Under the pieces are notes generated by a model. The model was not told where the DNA came from. It saw nothing but the letters and a program-made list of their open reading frames with translations, and ran no database searches. Shown here in pieces: positions 1 through 6,884 of a stretch of DNA of 13,869 nucleotides. A program made the position numbers and the translations under genes. Each line of letters starts with the position of its first letter. Within the stretch, counting starts at the first letter, position 1. Origin of the DNA: Flammeovirgaceae bacterium (GTDB lineage Bacteria > Bacteroidota > Bacteroidia > Cytophagales > Cyclobacteriaceae); contig QIEB01000236.1 in assembly GCA_003229495.1 (NCBI GenBank), positions 1 to 13,869 of the forward strand, written 5' to 3'.

Positions 1-110
1 CTATGGCGGCTGACCATGGTTTTCAAACGGCGCATTTGGGCAATAGTCGGTTGAGAACAGAGACAGCGGCGTTAGCGGCGGTGGTTGGTTTGATTATGGT
101 GAATAGCTGA
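1..110 (+). CDS. rsmE: RsmE C-terminal end (16S rRNA uridine-1498 N3-methyltransferase), partial
   Basis: The first reading frame that reaches a stop (TGA at 108-110) encodes about 35 residues containing GFQTAHLGNSRLRTETAA. The LG-x-x-x-LRTETAA signature is the C-terminal SPOUT-knot motif of RsmE, which binds S-adenosylmethionine and methylates N3 of U1498 in 16S rRNA of the small ribosomal subunit. The rest of the gene lies left of the window. The ATG at 3-5 is internal, since the family is around 235-245 residues long. The gene ends directly in a 7-base-period repeat that covers its stop codon. The call rests only on this motif, but the motif is distinctive. Confidence 0.8.
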   Translation, partial: MAADHGFQTAHLGNSRLRTETAALAAVVGLIMVNS

Positions 111-128
111 GAGCAGGGGGCAGAGAGC
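101..128 (+). repeat. Heptad micro-repeat at the rsmE stop codon
   Basis: Four consecutive 7-base units can be read: GAATAGC, TGAGAGC, AGGGGGC, AGAGAGC. All end in GC and most share an AG-rich core. The TGA stop of rsmE is the start of the second unit. The tract belongs to a series of short-period repeats at gene 3' ends in this window. Confidence 0.6.
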
Positions 129-191
129 AAACCCACGCTCCCTCCTTCGTCCAAACTGGACTATGGCCGGCAAAGCAAACTCAATATTGCT

Positions 192-224
192 ACAATCCCG
201 ATAATAATTGACACAATCCCGATA
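192..224 (+). promoter_or_regulatory. Direct repeat pair upstream of the lipoprotein gene, possible operator
   Basis: The 12-mer ACAATCCCGATA occurs exactly at 192-203 and again at 213-224, a centre-to-centre distance of 21 bases. That is close to two helical turns, the geometry expected for a regulator binding two half-sites on one DNA face. It lies about 85 bases upstream of the lipoprotein start at 309. The rest of 111-308 holds only the heptad tract, a small hairpin (149-161) without a T-run, and AT-rich sequence before the ATG. No protein is known to bind here, and a small local duplication is an equally good explanation. Confidence 0.3.
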
Positions 225-308
225 GCACCTCGCCGAAAATAGCCGCAAATTTCACCCATCCTTTTTTACGAATAAATCAACATTAATCTCAATCCTTAAA
301 TAAAAATT

Positions 309-1051
309 ATGAAAACATTTATTAAAACATGTACAGTAGCGGCAATGGTATTGGTCTTTTTTGGTTGTGAACCTGAAGAGGATACGGTGCCTTTGGTGGT
401 CAATAAGTCTTTTACTGAAAGCGAGCTGATGGATCGATGGATCTTATTGATCAATCTGATTTCAATGATCCCAACGCTCGTCACAAGCGTGCCTCAGTAT
501 CATTTAGCTCGGTTTATGACCTAGTTAATGGAGGTGTTGAGGTTGGAAAGTCATTGTTGCTGAGAAAAAAAGGAAAGGGAGTAGCAATGGCGCTTAAGAC
601 CCACATGATAGCTGACCATGCGGCAACAATTTGGTGGATAATCTGGAATAGCCCTGAGAATTGTGCAACCACCCCCTGCGGATTAACTAATGCAGATTTT
701 GATAATGCAGGAACCGGACCAGGAGGAACGGCCCTTTCCATGATGTATGCTGCAGGTAATATAATCAGGCATAGTGGGGTAGGTACTTTTCATGGATATT
801 TGAAAGAGGGAGTAATTCAGGGCTCTATCAATGACCAAGTAGGAGTTCCCGACTTGCCATTGCTAGATGCTAAGAAAGCAGAGATTCATCTGGTAGTAAG
901 AAGCCATGGGCCCAGAATCCCCGGCATGGAGGGTGTGCAAACTGGCAGCTATTTTGGTGGCTGTACTACTAACTTTCCCCCAACATTTGAAACGACACCA
1001 ACTAACCCAGGGGAATGCGGGGATATCCATGTTTCAGAGCATCTGCCATAG
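309..1051 (+). pseudogene. Secreted lipoprotein of unknown function, frameshifted by an 8-base duplication
   Basis: The gene starts at ATG 309 with a lipoprotein signal peptide: Lys at 2 and 6, a hydrophobic stretch, and lipobox Cys20 in VFFGC. The acidic CEPEED that follows resembles the surface-export signal of Bacteroidota lipoproteins. After residue 42 the frame is lost and translation stops at 524. The remaining protein is intact in another frame, from about 437 to the stop at 1051. Removing one copy of the tandem GATGGATC (428-443) joins the two parts as SELMDLIDQSDF and gives a 244-residue protein. The body has WWIIWNSPENC, a PCG, AEIHLVVRSHGP and a C-terminal ECGDIHVSEHLP. Four cysteines could form two disulfides. 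I recall similar uncharacterised secreted proteins sharing the IHLVVRSHGP block, but I know of no function. It has its own terminator downstream. Confidence 0.75.
428..443 (+). repeat. 8-base tandem duplication that frameshifts the lipoprotein gene
   Basis: GATGGATC occurs twice in direct succession (428-435 and 436-443). Eight bases shift the frame. Excising either copy restores one continuous reading frame across the gene, so this is almost certainly the disrupting mutation. Exact two-copy repeats of this kind can also revert by slippage. Confidence 0.85.
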
Positions 1052-1070
1052 TTTCTCAAACCATTAACCC

Positions 1071-1107
1071 AAGCGTGAGTGTCCCTATGGAACACTCACG
1101 CTTTTTT
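1071..1107 (+). terminator. Intrinsic terminator after the lipoprotein gene
   Basis: A perfect 12-base-pair stem, AAGCGTGAGTGT at 1071-1082 with ACACTCACGCTT at 1092-1103, encloses a 9-base loop. It runs straight into a T-run ending at 1107. It begins 20 bases after the lipoprotein stop and 34 bases before the next gene's start, so it separates two + strand transcripts. The A-run on the left arm is too short to suggest strong action in the reverse direction. Confidence 0.9.
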
Positions 1108-1140
1108 CTTATATTCAATTTGACATCTCAACTCTAAGCT

Positions 1141-4100
1141 TTGCAGCGGGCCAGATTACTTGTTCTATCACTTTTCTTTTTCCAATCCATTCTTGCTCAG
1201 GACCAGCCCATGCTGCATAGTTATACCATGGACCAGGGATTGCCAAGCGACTGGGTCCGTGCTGCTGTACAGGATGATGTGGGCTTTATGTGGTTTGCTA
1301 CAGCGGGGGGTCTCACCCGGTTTGATGGCTATACCTTCAGAGTCTTCCCCTATCAGTATAAAGATAGCCTGGCCATAAAATCCGATCCCGTACAAAGTCT
1401 AGCTGTCGATAATGACGGTTTCTTATGGATATTGCGTTATAACTTTCCATTGGAAAGATTCAATCCCAAAACAGAAACCTCGGTAAGTTATCCCAGCAAT
1501 AGTAATAATCTTCCAACCGATATGAACTCCGATATTTTCTTTGATCCTCCACATCACCTTTGGATAGGTCATGCACAAGGCGGAGGTGTCAGCCGATTGA
1601 ACAAAGATACTGGAGAGATAGTGAATTTTCAGGTGGAACCAGACTCGCTGGAAAAAAGGGTAGTCTGGGACGTTCATCGAGATGAAGCCGGCGATCTTTG
1701 GGTAGCCACTGATAACGGATTGTACTTATTTGATTCACTTTCAACAAACTTTATCCGCTACACCTATCAAGATTTATATCCAAATGCCAAAAGATCATAT
1801 TACGAGAATATAAATGACCTGGAGCCAGGTAAGCTACTGTTAGAAACTGCGGCAGGACCTCTTATTTTTGACAAATCATCCAAAACTTTCCAGCCTATAC
1901 TTGATTTTGAGGACGACAACTATAGCGGTGTGGCAACATACTCGGTAAGACATGGCAATGATGTCTGGATCAGCAACTCATCTAGTAGTCCATTCTGGGA
2001 AGACAATCATACCAGAGGTCTGATAAAATACACTCCCGGATCCAAGACCCTAAATTATTATGAACTTGAGGCTACCACTCCATTATGTCTTGACAGATCA
2101 GGTAATATATGGGTTGAATCTCCTAATAATGGTATAAGTTCATTCAACCCCCGGCAAAGAAAATTTCTCGGTTACAAACTGAGCGAGGTGAATGAGAAGT
2201 TTACTCATATAATAACCGCTATCTGTCAAAATCATGACGGATTGCTGTGGCTGGCTACCACAAAAGGTCTGTACTTATTTGAATTTGATTCACAAAAGCG
2301 CCTGCAGTTGGTTGAAGATTTTACCAAAAAAATTGGCCCGGCACCGGTGTCTTACATTTATGAAGACAGCAAATCCAGACTCTGGATAGGCACTTCCGAT
2401 GGGTTGTTCCAATACATGCCCGAAAAACACAGATTCCAGCAGCAAAAATTTAGTCCTGCAATCGATGACCTTAGTGTGACCGGTATCTATGAAGATAAAG
2501 ACGGGAAGCTATGGGTATCGGGACCGGGCCTGGCTGTACTAGACCCTTCAACAGAAACTTTTATCATCTATGATTTTGAAAGCACTGACAATATTCTACA
2601 GGATATTGAGGAGGATTTATATGAGACTCTTTGGTTGCAGGATGGTCTTAATTTATGGGCTTTTGACAAAGAAAGAAAACGGTTCTACACTTTTGAGGTT
2701 CCAAATTCCAATTATCTTGGAGCTTTGTTTATCGATCAGTCCAATCGACTTTGGCTTGGTACTGATATTGGTTTGTATAGCCTGGAACTTAAACCTTTAG
2801 GTTCGTTAATCAATGAGCCGCTTAACTTGATAAATTACAACCATTTAATATCCCTGAATTTTATTCAGGACATCGAAGGACACAACAATGACTTATGGAT
2901 ATCTCGCCCGGAGGGGTTATTGAGGATAAATACAGTTACTCAAGAAGTAAAAACTTTTGATCGCCATGATGGTTTGTATAATTTATATACATCTTCGTGG
3001 AATTCCTTTAAAAATAACCAGGGCGAACTGATTTTTACCTGGGAGGATAGATTCAATATTTTTCATCCTGACAGCATCAGCTACAATGATTATATTCCAC
3101 CTTTGGTGCTCACGGATTTTAAAATATCCAGCCGTTCAGTCAGTATTGGAGACAGCCTGGAAAGGATACCCCTACTGAACCAGGCGATTTACCAAACTAA
3201 ATCTGTTACATTACCTCCTAACCAGACATTCAGTTTTGAATTTTCCGCCCTGGATTATACCAATCCCAAGGAAAATCAATATTCATACATGTTGGAAGGA
3301 CTTGACAAAGAATGGAGCACTCCAGACACCAAACATACCGCTACCTATACTAGTTTATGGGAAGGCGATTATACTTTTAGAGTTATAGGATCGAATAGCG
3401 ACGGTGTTTGGAATGAGGTAGGAACTTCCATTAAGATCACTGTTTTACCCCCGTGGTGGCGTACTTGGTGGGCCTATTGTTTTTATGCCTTGATAGCAAT
3501 TGGGATTTTGTGGAGCTTTTTCCGATTTTTCATCATTCGAGAACGGCTAAAAGGAAACTTGAAACTGGAACAAGTAGAATTAGAAAAAGTAAAGGAAATG
3601 GACCAGGCCAAAACTCAGTTTTTCGCCAATATCTCACATGAGTTCCGCACACCGCTTACTTTGATATTGGGGCCACTCAAGCAAATGAAGGGAGGCACCT
3701 TCAAAGGGGATGTGGACACGGTAATCAATGTAATGGTGCGCAACAGCCAACGCCTGCTGCGCCTGATCAATCAACTTTTAGACGTTAGTAAACTAGAAGC
3801 CGGGGCGGTTTCCTTGCAGGTCTCTGTTGGTGATCTGGTGGAATTTACCCGCACCATGTTCTCCGCTTTTGAATCCACCGCCAAGAACCGTGGGTTGGAT
3901 TATTCATTCCAAAGTAATGTAAGCACCTTACCTGCTTACTATGATCGTGAGAAACTGGAAAAAGTGATCATCAACCTACTAAGCAATGCCTTTAAGTTCA
4001 CCAGTAAAGGCACTATCAATCTAAGGATGCGCACCAATATCAAAGATCCGGCGGTTGATAAAGGCGAGGGAATAGTGGAAATTAGTATCGAAGACTCCGG

Positions 4101-5193
4101 CAGGGGTATTCCACCTGAACAACTGCCCCATATATTCGACCGCTTCTTCCAGGCAGACTCCTCTTTTACCAGACATCAGGAGGGCACTGGCATTGGCCTG
4201 GCGCTGGCCAAGGAACTAGTGGAACTGCACTACGGAACCATTAAGGCATTTAGTAAAAAAGGAGAAGGCTCCATCTTTGCTATTCACCTCCCCTTAGGCA
4301 AGTCTTATTTGCAAAAAGAAGAACTAGCAGTAAGAAAAGGGTATCAATCCATCGATAATACCGACATAGAAGCTATGACGGAGAACATAACTATTCCATC
4401 TGTCCAGGACCATCAAAGCGGGGATCTGCCTCTTTTGTTGATCATTGACGATAATGAAGATATGCGCTTGTACTTACGGGAAATATTGTCGGAAACTTAC
4501 CAGGTGGCGGAGGCTTCCAACGGTCTTACCGGCTGGGACTACGCCCTTAATAATACTCCTGACCTGATCATTAGTGATGTAATGATGCCGGAGATGGATG
4601 GCCACCAATTATGTGAGCAATTAAAGACTGATGAACGAACCAGTCACATACCTGTTGTGCTTTTAACTGCCCGGGCTGGAGAAGAGGCCAAACTGGAAGG
4701 GCTGGAGACTGGGGCAGATGATTATATTACCAAACCTTTCAGTCCGGTAGAACTAAAGGCACGGGTGCAGAACTTGATCGAATTGCGCCAAAAGTTAAGG
4801 GAACAATTTGGCCGGAATCTCTCGCAGCAACCTAAAGATGTAGCTATCACTTCAATGGACGAGCGATTTCTACAACGGGCCCTGGATATTCTGGAGATCC
4901 ATCGATCGGATACAGATTTCAATTCAGACGCATTTGCTTTAGAGATTGGCATGAGTAGGTCACAACTACATCGAAAACTAAAAGCGCTGACTGATCAATC
5001 AACAGGTGATCTTATCCGCTCCTATCGCCTTAAATATGCCCGTCAATTGATTGAGAAAGACTTTGGAAATATCACCCAAGTGGCTTATGAATGTGGTTAT
5101 AGTAGTCCTTCACATTTTGCTGAAAACTTTAAAAAACAGTTTGGGGTAACTCCTTCAGAGTTTAGCAAAATGAGTGAAGGATTGAAGGACTGA
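1141..5193 (+). CDS. Hybrid two-component system protein (sensor kinase, receiver and AraC regulator fused)
   Basis: This one-protein sensor-regulator of 1350 residues has the full domain order of the family that typically controls glycan-use genes in Bacteroidota. A signal peptide (residues 1-19, cleavage after ILA) leads into about a dozen periplasmic propeller repeats with LWxGT-GL signatures (LWVATDNGLYLF, LWIGTSDGLFQY, LWLGTDIGLYSL). A Y_Y_Y domain follows at about 690-770 and a membrane segment at about 776-800. The kinase has phospho-accepting His833 in ANISHEFRTPL and the ATP-lid motifs NLLSNAFKF, EDSGRGIP and GTGIGLALA. The receiver has Asp1103/Asp1104, phospho-acceptor Asp1146, Thr1176 and Lys1198. 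The AraC-type helix-turn-helix closes the chain (about 1250-1345, YECGYSSPSHFAENFKKQFG). The start is TTG at 1141: an in-frame stop sits at 1135, and the next ATG would remove the signal peptide. No SusC/SusD pair lies in the window. Its convergent neighbours are sugar-acid-type catabolic genes, which may be targets. Confidence 0.95.
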   Translation: MQRARLLVLSLFFFQSILAQDQPMLHSYTMDQGLPSDWVRAAVQDDVGFMWFATAGGLTRFDGYTFRVFPYQYKDSLAIKSDPVQSLAVDNDGFLWILRYNFPLERFNPKTETSVSYPSNSNNLPTDMNSDIFFDPPHHLWIGHAQGGGVSRLNKDTGEIVNFQVEPDSLEKRVVWDVHRDEAGDLWVATDNGLYLFDSLSTNFIRYTYQDLYPNAKRSYYENINDLEPGKLLLETAAGPLIFDKSSKTFQPILDFEDDNYSGVATYSVRHGNDVWISNSSSSPFWEDNHTRGLIKYTPGSKTLNYYELEATTPLCLDRSGNIWVESPNNGISSFNPRQRKFLGYKLSEVNEKFTHIITAICQNHDGLLWLATTKGLYLFEFDSQKRLQLVEDFTKKIGPAPVSYIYEDSKSRLWIGTSDGLFQYMPEKHRFQQQKFSPAIDDLSVTGIYEDKDGKLWVSGPGLAVLDPSTETFIIYDFESTDNILQDIEEDLYETLWLQDGLNLWAFDKERKRFYTFEVPNSNYLGALFIDQSNRLWLGTDIGLYSLELKPLGSLINEPLNLINYNHLISLNFIQDIEGHNNDLWISRPEGLLRINTVTQEVKTFDRHDGLYNLYTSSWNSFKNNQGELIFTWEDRFNIFHPDSISYNDYIPPLVLTDFKISSRSVSIGDSLERIPLLNQAIYQTKSVTLPPNQTFSFEFSALDYTNPKENQYSYMLEGLDKEWSTPDTKHTATYTSLWEGDYTFRVIGSNSDGVWNEVGTSIKITVLPPWWRTWWAYCFYALIAIGILWSFFRFFIIRERLKGNLKLEQVELEKVKEMDQAKTQFFANISHEFRTPLTLILGPLKQMKGGTFKGDVDTVINVMVRNSQRLLRLINQLLDVSKLEAGAVSLQVSVGDLVEFTRTMFSAFESTAKNRGLDYSFQSNVSTLPAYYDREKLEKVIINLLSNAFKFTSKGTINLRMRTNIKDPAVDKGEGIVEISIEDSGRGIPPEQLPHIFDRFFQADSSFTRHQEGTGIGLALAKELVELHYGTIKAFSKKGEGSIFAIHLPLGKSYLQKEELAVRKGYQSIDNTDIEAMTENITIPSVQDHQSGDLPLLLIIDDNEDMRLYLREILSETYQVAEASNGLTGWDYALNNTPDLIISDVMMPEMDGHQLCEQLKTDERTSHIPVVLLTARAGEEAKLEGLETGADDYITKPFSPVELKARVQNLIELRQKLREQFGRNLSQQPKDVAITSMDERFLQRALDILEIHRSDTDFNSDAFALEIGMSRSQLHRKLKALTDQSTGDLIRSYRLKYARQLIEKDFGNITQVAYECGYSSPSHFAENFKKQFGVTPSEFSKMSEGLKD

Positions 5194-5198
5194 GGGAT
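5175..5198 (+). repeat. 8-base-period micro-repeat at the hybrid regulator's stop codon
   Basis: Three units, TGAAGGAT, TGAAGGAC and TGAGGGAT, run across the last codons and the TGA stop (5191-5193) of the hybrid regulator. A fourth partial unit (TGAATAGT) follows. The period is 8 bases, not the 7 seen at the other gene ends. Confidence 0.5.
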
Positions 5199-5242
5199 TG
5201 AATAGTTTGGTTGGAGCTTACAACCTGGAATTTGGAGTAGTT

Positions 5243-5270
5243 GTCATTTGTTTTCTGTCATTTAGCATTT
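5243..5270 (-). repeat. Heptad micro-repeat at the dehydrogenase stop codon
   Basis: On the coding (minus) strand four 7-base units read AAATGCT, AAATGAC, AGAAAAC, AAATGAC. The second contains the TGA stop of the dehydrogenase (5258-5260). The tract lies in the short convergent gap to the hybrid regulator (5194-5257), where I see no convincing terminator hairpin. A 5-base-pair stem at about 5210-5226 is the best candidate. Confidence 0.55.
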
Positions 5271-5626
5271 ACCAGGGGTTTCCTGGTCAATTCTCCATTC
5301 ACCATCCGCATTAATCCCAACTCATTTTCATTCCTCAAATTCTCCGGCAACATTGAGCTGAGATAATCCTGGTAACACAATGGTCGGGCAAATCTTTTTA
5401 TGGCGTTGGTTCCCACTGATGTACTTTGGGAAGCGGTAGTAGCTGGATAAGGCCCTCCGTGTACCATGGCATGGCCAACTTCAACTCCCGTAGGATATCC
5501 GTTGATCACTACCCTACCTACTTTTCGCTCCAATATTTGTAGTAAGTCCTGGTATTCTTCCAGGTCTGCATCTGTGCCATGAACAGTAGCGGTCAGGTGT
5601 CCATCCAAATTGGTGGCAGCCTCCAT
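5258..5626 (-). CDS. 2,5-dioxovalerate dehydrogenase, C-terminal part (split gene)
   Basis: This 122-residue frame encodes the end of the aldehyde dehydrogenase whose front part lies immediately upstream at 5626-6843. Recognisable family blocks are GHLTATVHG, LERKVGRVVINGYPTGVEV, HAMVHGGPYPAT and TSVGTNAIKRFARPLCYQ, which are characteristic of alpha-ketoglutarate semialdehyde dehydrogenases. The frame begins with an ATG whose A is the last base of the upstream TAA stop, preceded by AAAGGAG four bases away, so it could be translated by re-initiation. As a separate chain it carries the last part of the catalytic fold and the oligomerisation segment, but no catalytic Cys or Glu. Whether the two parts assemble into an active enzyme is unknown, and a recent inactivating deletion is the simpler reading. 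Confidence 0.8.
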   Translation of the reverse strand: MEAATNLDGHLTATVHGTDADLEEYQDLLQILERKVGRVVINGYPTGVEVGHAMVHGGPYPATTASQSTSVGTNAIKRFARPLCYQDYLSSMLPENLRNENELGLMRMVNGELTRKPLVNAK

Positions 5627-5637
5627 TAATCTCCTTT
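5624..5637 (-). promoter_or_regulatory. Shine-Dalgarno-like site and overlapping stop-start joining the split dehydrogenase
   Basis: On the minus strand AAAGGAG (5637-5631) is followed by ATTA and then ATG (5626-5624). The upstream stop TAA and the ATG share one base (TAATG). This is the classic arrangement for translational coupling. It stands out because the other starts in this window lack a clear Shine-Dalgarno sequence. It could equally be an accident of the purine-rich coding sequence at the deletion junction. Confidence 0.45.
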
Positions 5638-6843
5638 AACTAATATGCTGGAGGGGCCAAATACTTCATGTGACCATTCTGGTCTTTGACGGAAATCTTC
5701 AAACCCTACCACAAAAACCTGGGCACTCACGGAATTGACTTCTCCTGAATTTTTACCCAGGGCAATTCTTTCCACCGTCGGATCATCAGTTAATTCTCTG
5801 GTCCCTTCCTCAAAAGCTGCCTTGATGCCTGCAGTAAGCATGGGACCCATGACCTGTTGGTTGATTTTTTCCGCCAGTGTATTACTGAATTCTGATTGTT
5901 CTTGGCCATCCTGTAAAAATGTCAAACCGGGGTTGGTACAAAATTGCCCCACACCAAGTGTAATTGAACTCGCTAACCCAGCGGCAATGGCTTCTCCCCT
6001 GGTTTTCAGGACCTCCGGCAAAATAAAAACAGGGTTAGTACTTCCCATTTCTGCAAAAACGGGAATAGGCACTTCCCTCCTGTTGGCGATATCAAAAAGT
6101 GCCTTACCGCCCCTGAAGGATCCGGTAAATCCCACCGCCTGAATCAACGGATGCTTGACCAGCCAGGACCCCACCTGGTGTGATTGTCCCTGTACCAACG
6201 AAAAAACGCCGTCGGGCATACCAGTTTTTTCGGCGGCAGTGAGTATGGCCCTGGCCACCATCTCTGAGGTCCCGGGATGGGCCGGATGACCCTTCACTAC
6301 CACAGGACACCCAGCGGCCAGAGCTGAAGCAGTATCTCCCCCTGCCACAGAAAAAGCCAGAGGAAAATTGCTTGCCCCAAATACCGCTACCGGCCCCAAT
6401 GGTACTAACATATGTCTTATGTCCGGTCTTGCTAACGGTTTACGGTCAGGTAAAGCTGTGTCAATCCGGGCATCTACCCAGGAGCCTTCACGGATCACTT
6501 GAGCAAACAACTTCAGTTGGTTCATGGTGCGGCCGCGCTCTCCTTGCAACCTCGGAAAGGGAAGACTGGTCTCGCTTTCAGCCCGCTGGAGCAATGAGTG
6601 ACCCAGAGATTCAATCTCTGCTGCAATCGCTTCCAGAAACCCGGCCCGAACTTCAGAAGAAATTTCTGAGTAAGCCTTGAATGCCTTTTCCGCCAGTAAC
6701 ACTGCCTCGTCTACTTCCTCTTCCAGGGCTTCATGGAATTCGGTGGTCAAAGATTCACCACTACGAGGGTCAACTGCGTGAAACATTTCCTTACCGGAAG
6801 CTTGCGGGGTGGAGCCGATGTACTGTGTACCTAGTAGTTCCAT
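5626..6843 (-). CDS. 2,5-dioxovalerate (alpha-ketoglutarate semialdehyde) dehydrogenase, N-terminal part (split gene)
   Basis: This is an NAD(P)-dependent aldehyde dehydrogenase. Its family oxidises alpha-ketoglutarate semialdehyde to 2-oxoglutarate, the last step of sugar-acid, pentose and hydroxyproline breakdown routes. The 405 residues hold the substrate-class block GERGRTMNQLKLFA, FGASNFPLAFSVAGGDTASA, VVKGHPAHPGTSE, VGFTGS, general base Glu265 in FAEMGSTNP, and nucleophile Cys302 in GQFCTNPG. The chain runs to EVFGPSSILVKGD and then meets TAA. Intact relatives are around 525 residues and continue without a break, with roughly five more codons between VKGD and the next conserved block. 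A small frame-breaking deletion at 5626-5630 is therefore likely. The start is ATG 6843. The amidohydrolase lies 33 bases upstream on the same strand, so the two are probably co-transcribed. Confidence 0.9.
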   Translation of the reverse strand: MELLGTQYIGSTPQASGKEMFHAVDPRSGESLTTEFHEALEEEVDEAVLLAEKAFKAYSEISSEVRAGFLEAIAAEIESLGHSLLQRAESETSLPFPRLQGERGRTMNQLKLFAQVIREGSWVDARIDTALPDRKPLARPDIRHMLVPLGPVAVFGASNFPLAFSVAGGDTASALAAGCPVVVKGHPAHPGTSEMVARAILTAAEKTGMPDGVFSLVQGQSHQVGSWLVKHPLIQAVGFTGSFRGGKALFDIANRREVPIPVFAEMGSTNPVFILPEVLKTRGEAIAAGLASSITLGVGQFCTNPGLTFLQDGQEQSEFSNTLAEKINQQVMGPMLTAGIKAAFEEGTRELTDDPTVERIALGKNSGEVNSVSAQVFVVGFEDFRQRPEWSHEVFGPSSILVKGD

Positions 6844-6849
6844 CTTCGA

Positions 6850-6884
6850 TAGTTTTGAATTTTGAGTTTTGAATTTTTAGTTGT
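6850..6884 (-). repeat. Heptad micro-repeat between amidohydrolase and dehydrogenase genes
   Basis: On the + strand five units read TAGTTTT, GAATTTT, GAGTTTT, GAATTTT, TAGTTGT. The amidohydrolase stop (6877-6879) falls inside the tract, which fills nearly the whole 33-base gap to the dehydrogenase start. It shares its T-rich core and a TAGTTG end with the tract at 12367-12401, so these two may be related copies. Confidence 0.6.

Noticed and set aside
149..161. Hairpin GTCCA-AAC-TGGAC as an rsmE terminator
   Set aside because: The stem has only five base pairs, no T-run follows, and it lies about 40 bases after the stop codon.
437..1051. Separate gene starting at ATG 437
   Set aside because: It lacks a signal peptide, and the 8-base duplication just before it shows that it is the displaced remainder of the lipoprotein gene starting at 309.
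1120..1144. TTGACA at 1120-1125 and TAAGCTTTG at 1135-1143 as a promoter for the hybrid regulator
   Set aside because: The TTGACA has no matching -10 box. The second sequence has three instead of two bases between TA and TTTG and would place the transcript start inside the gene.
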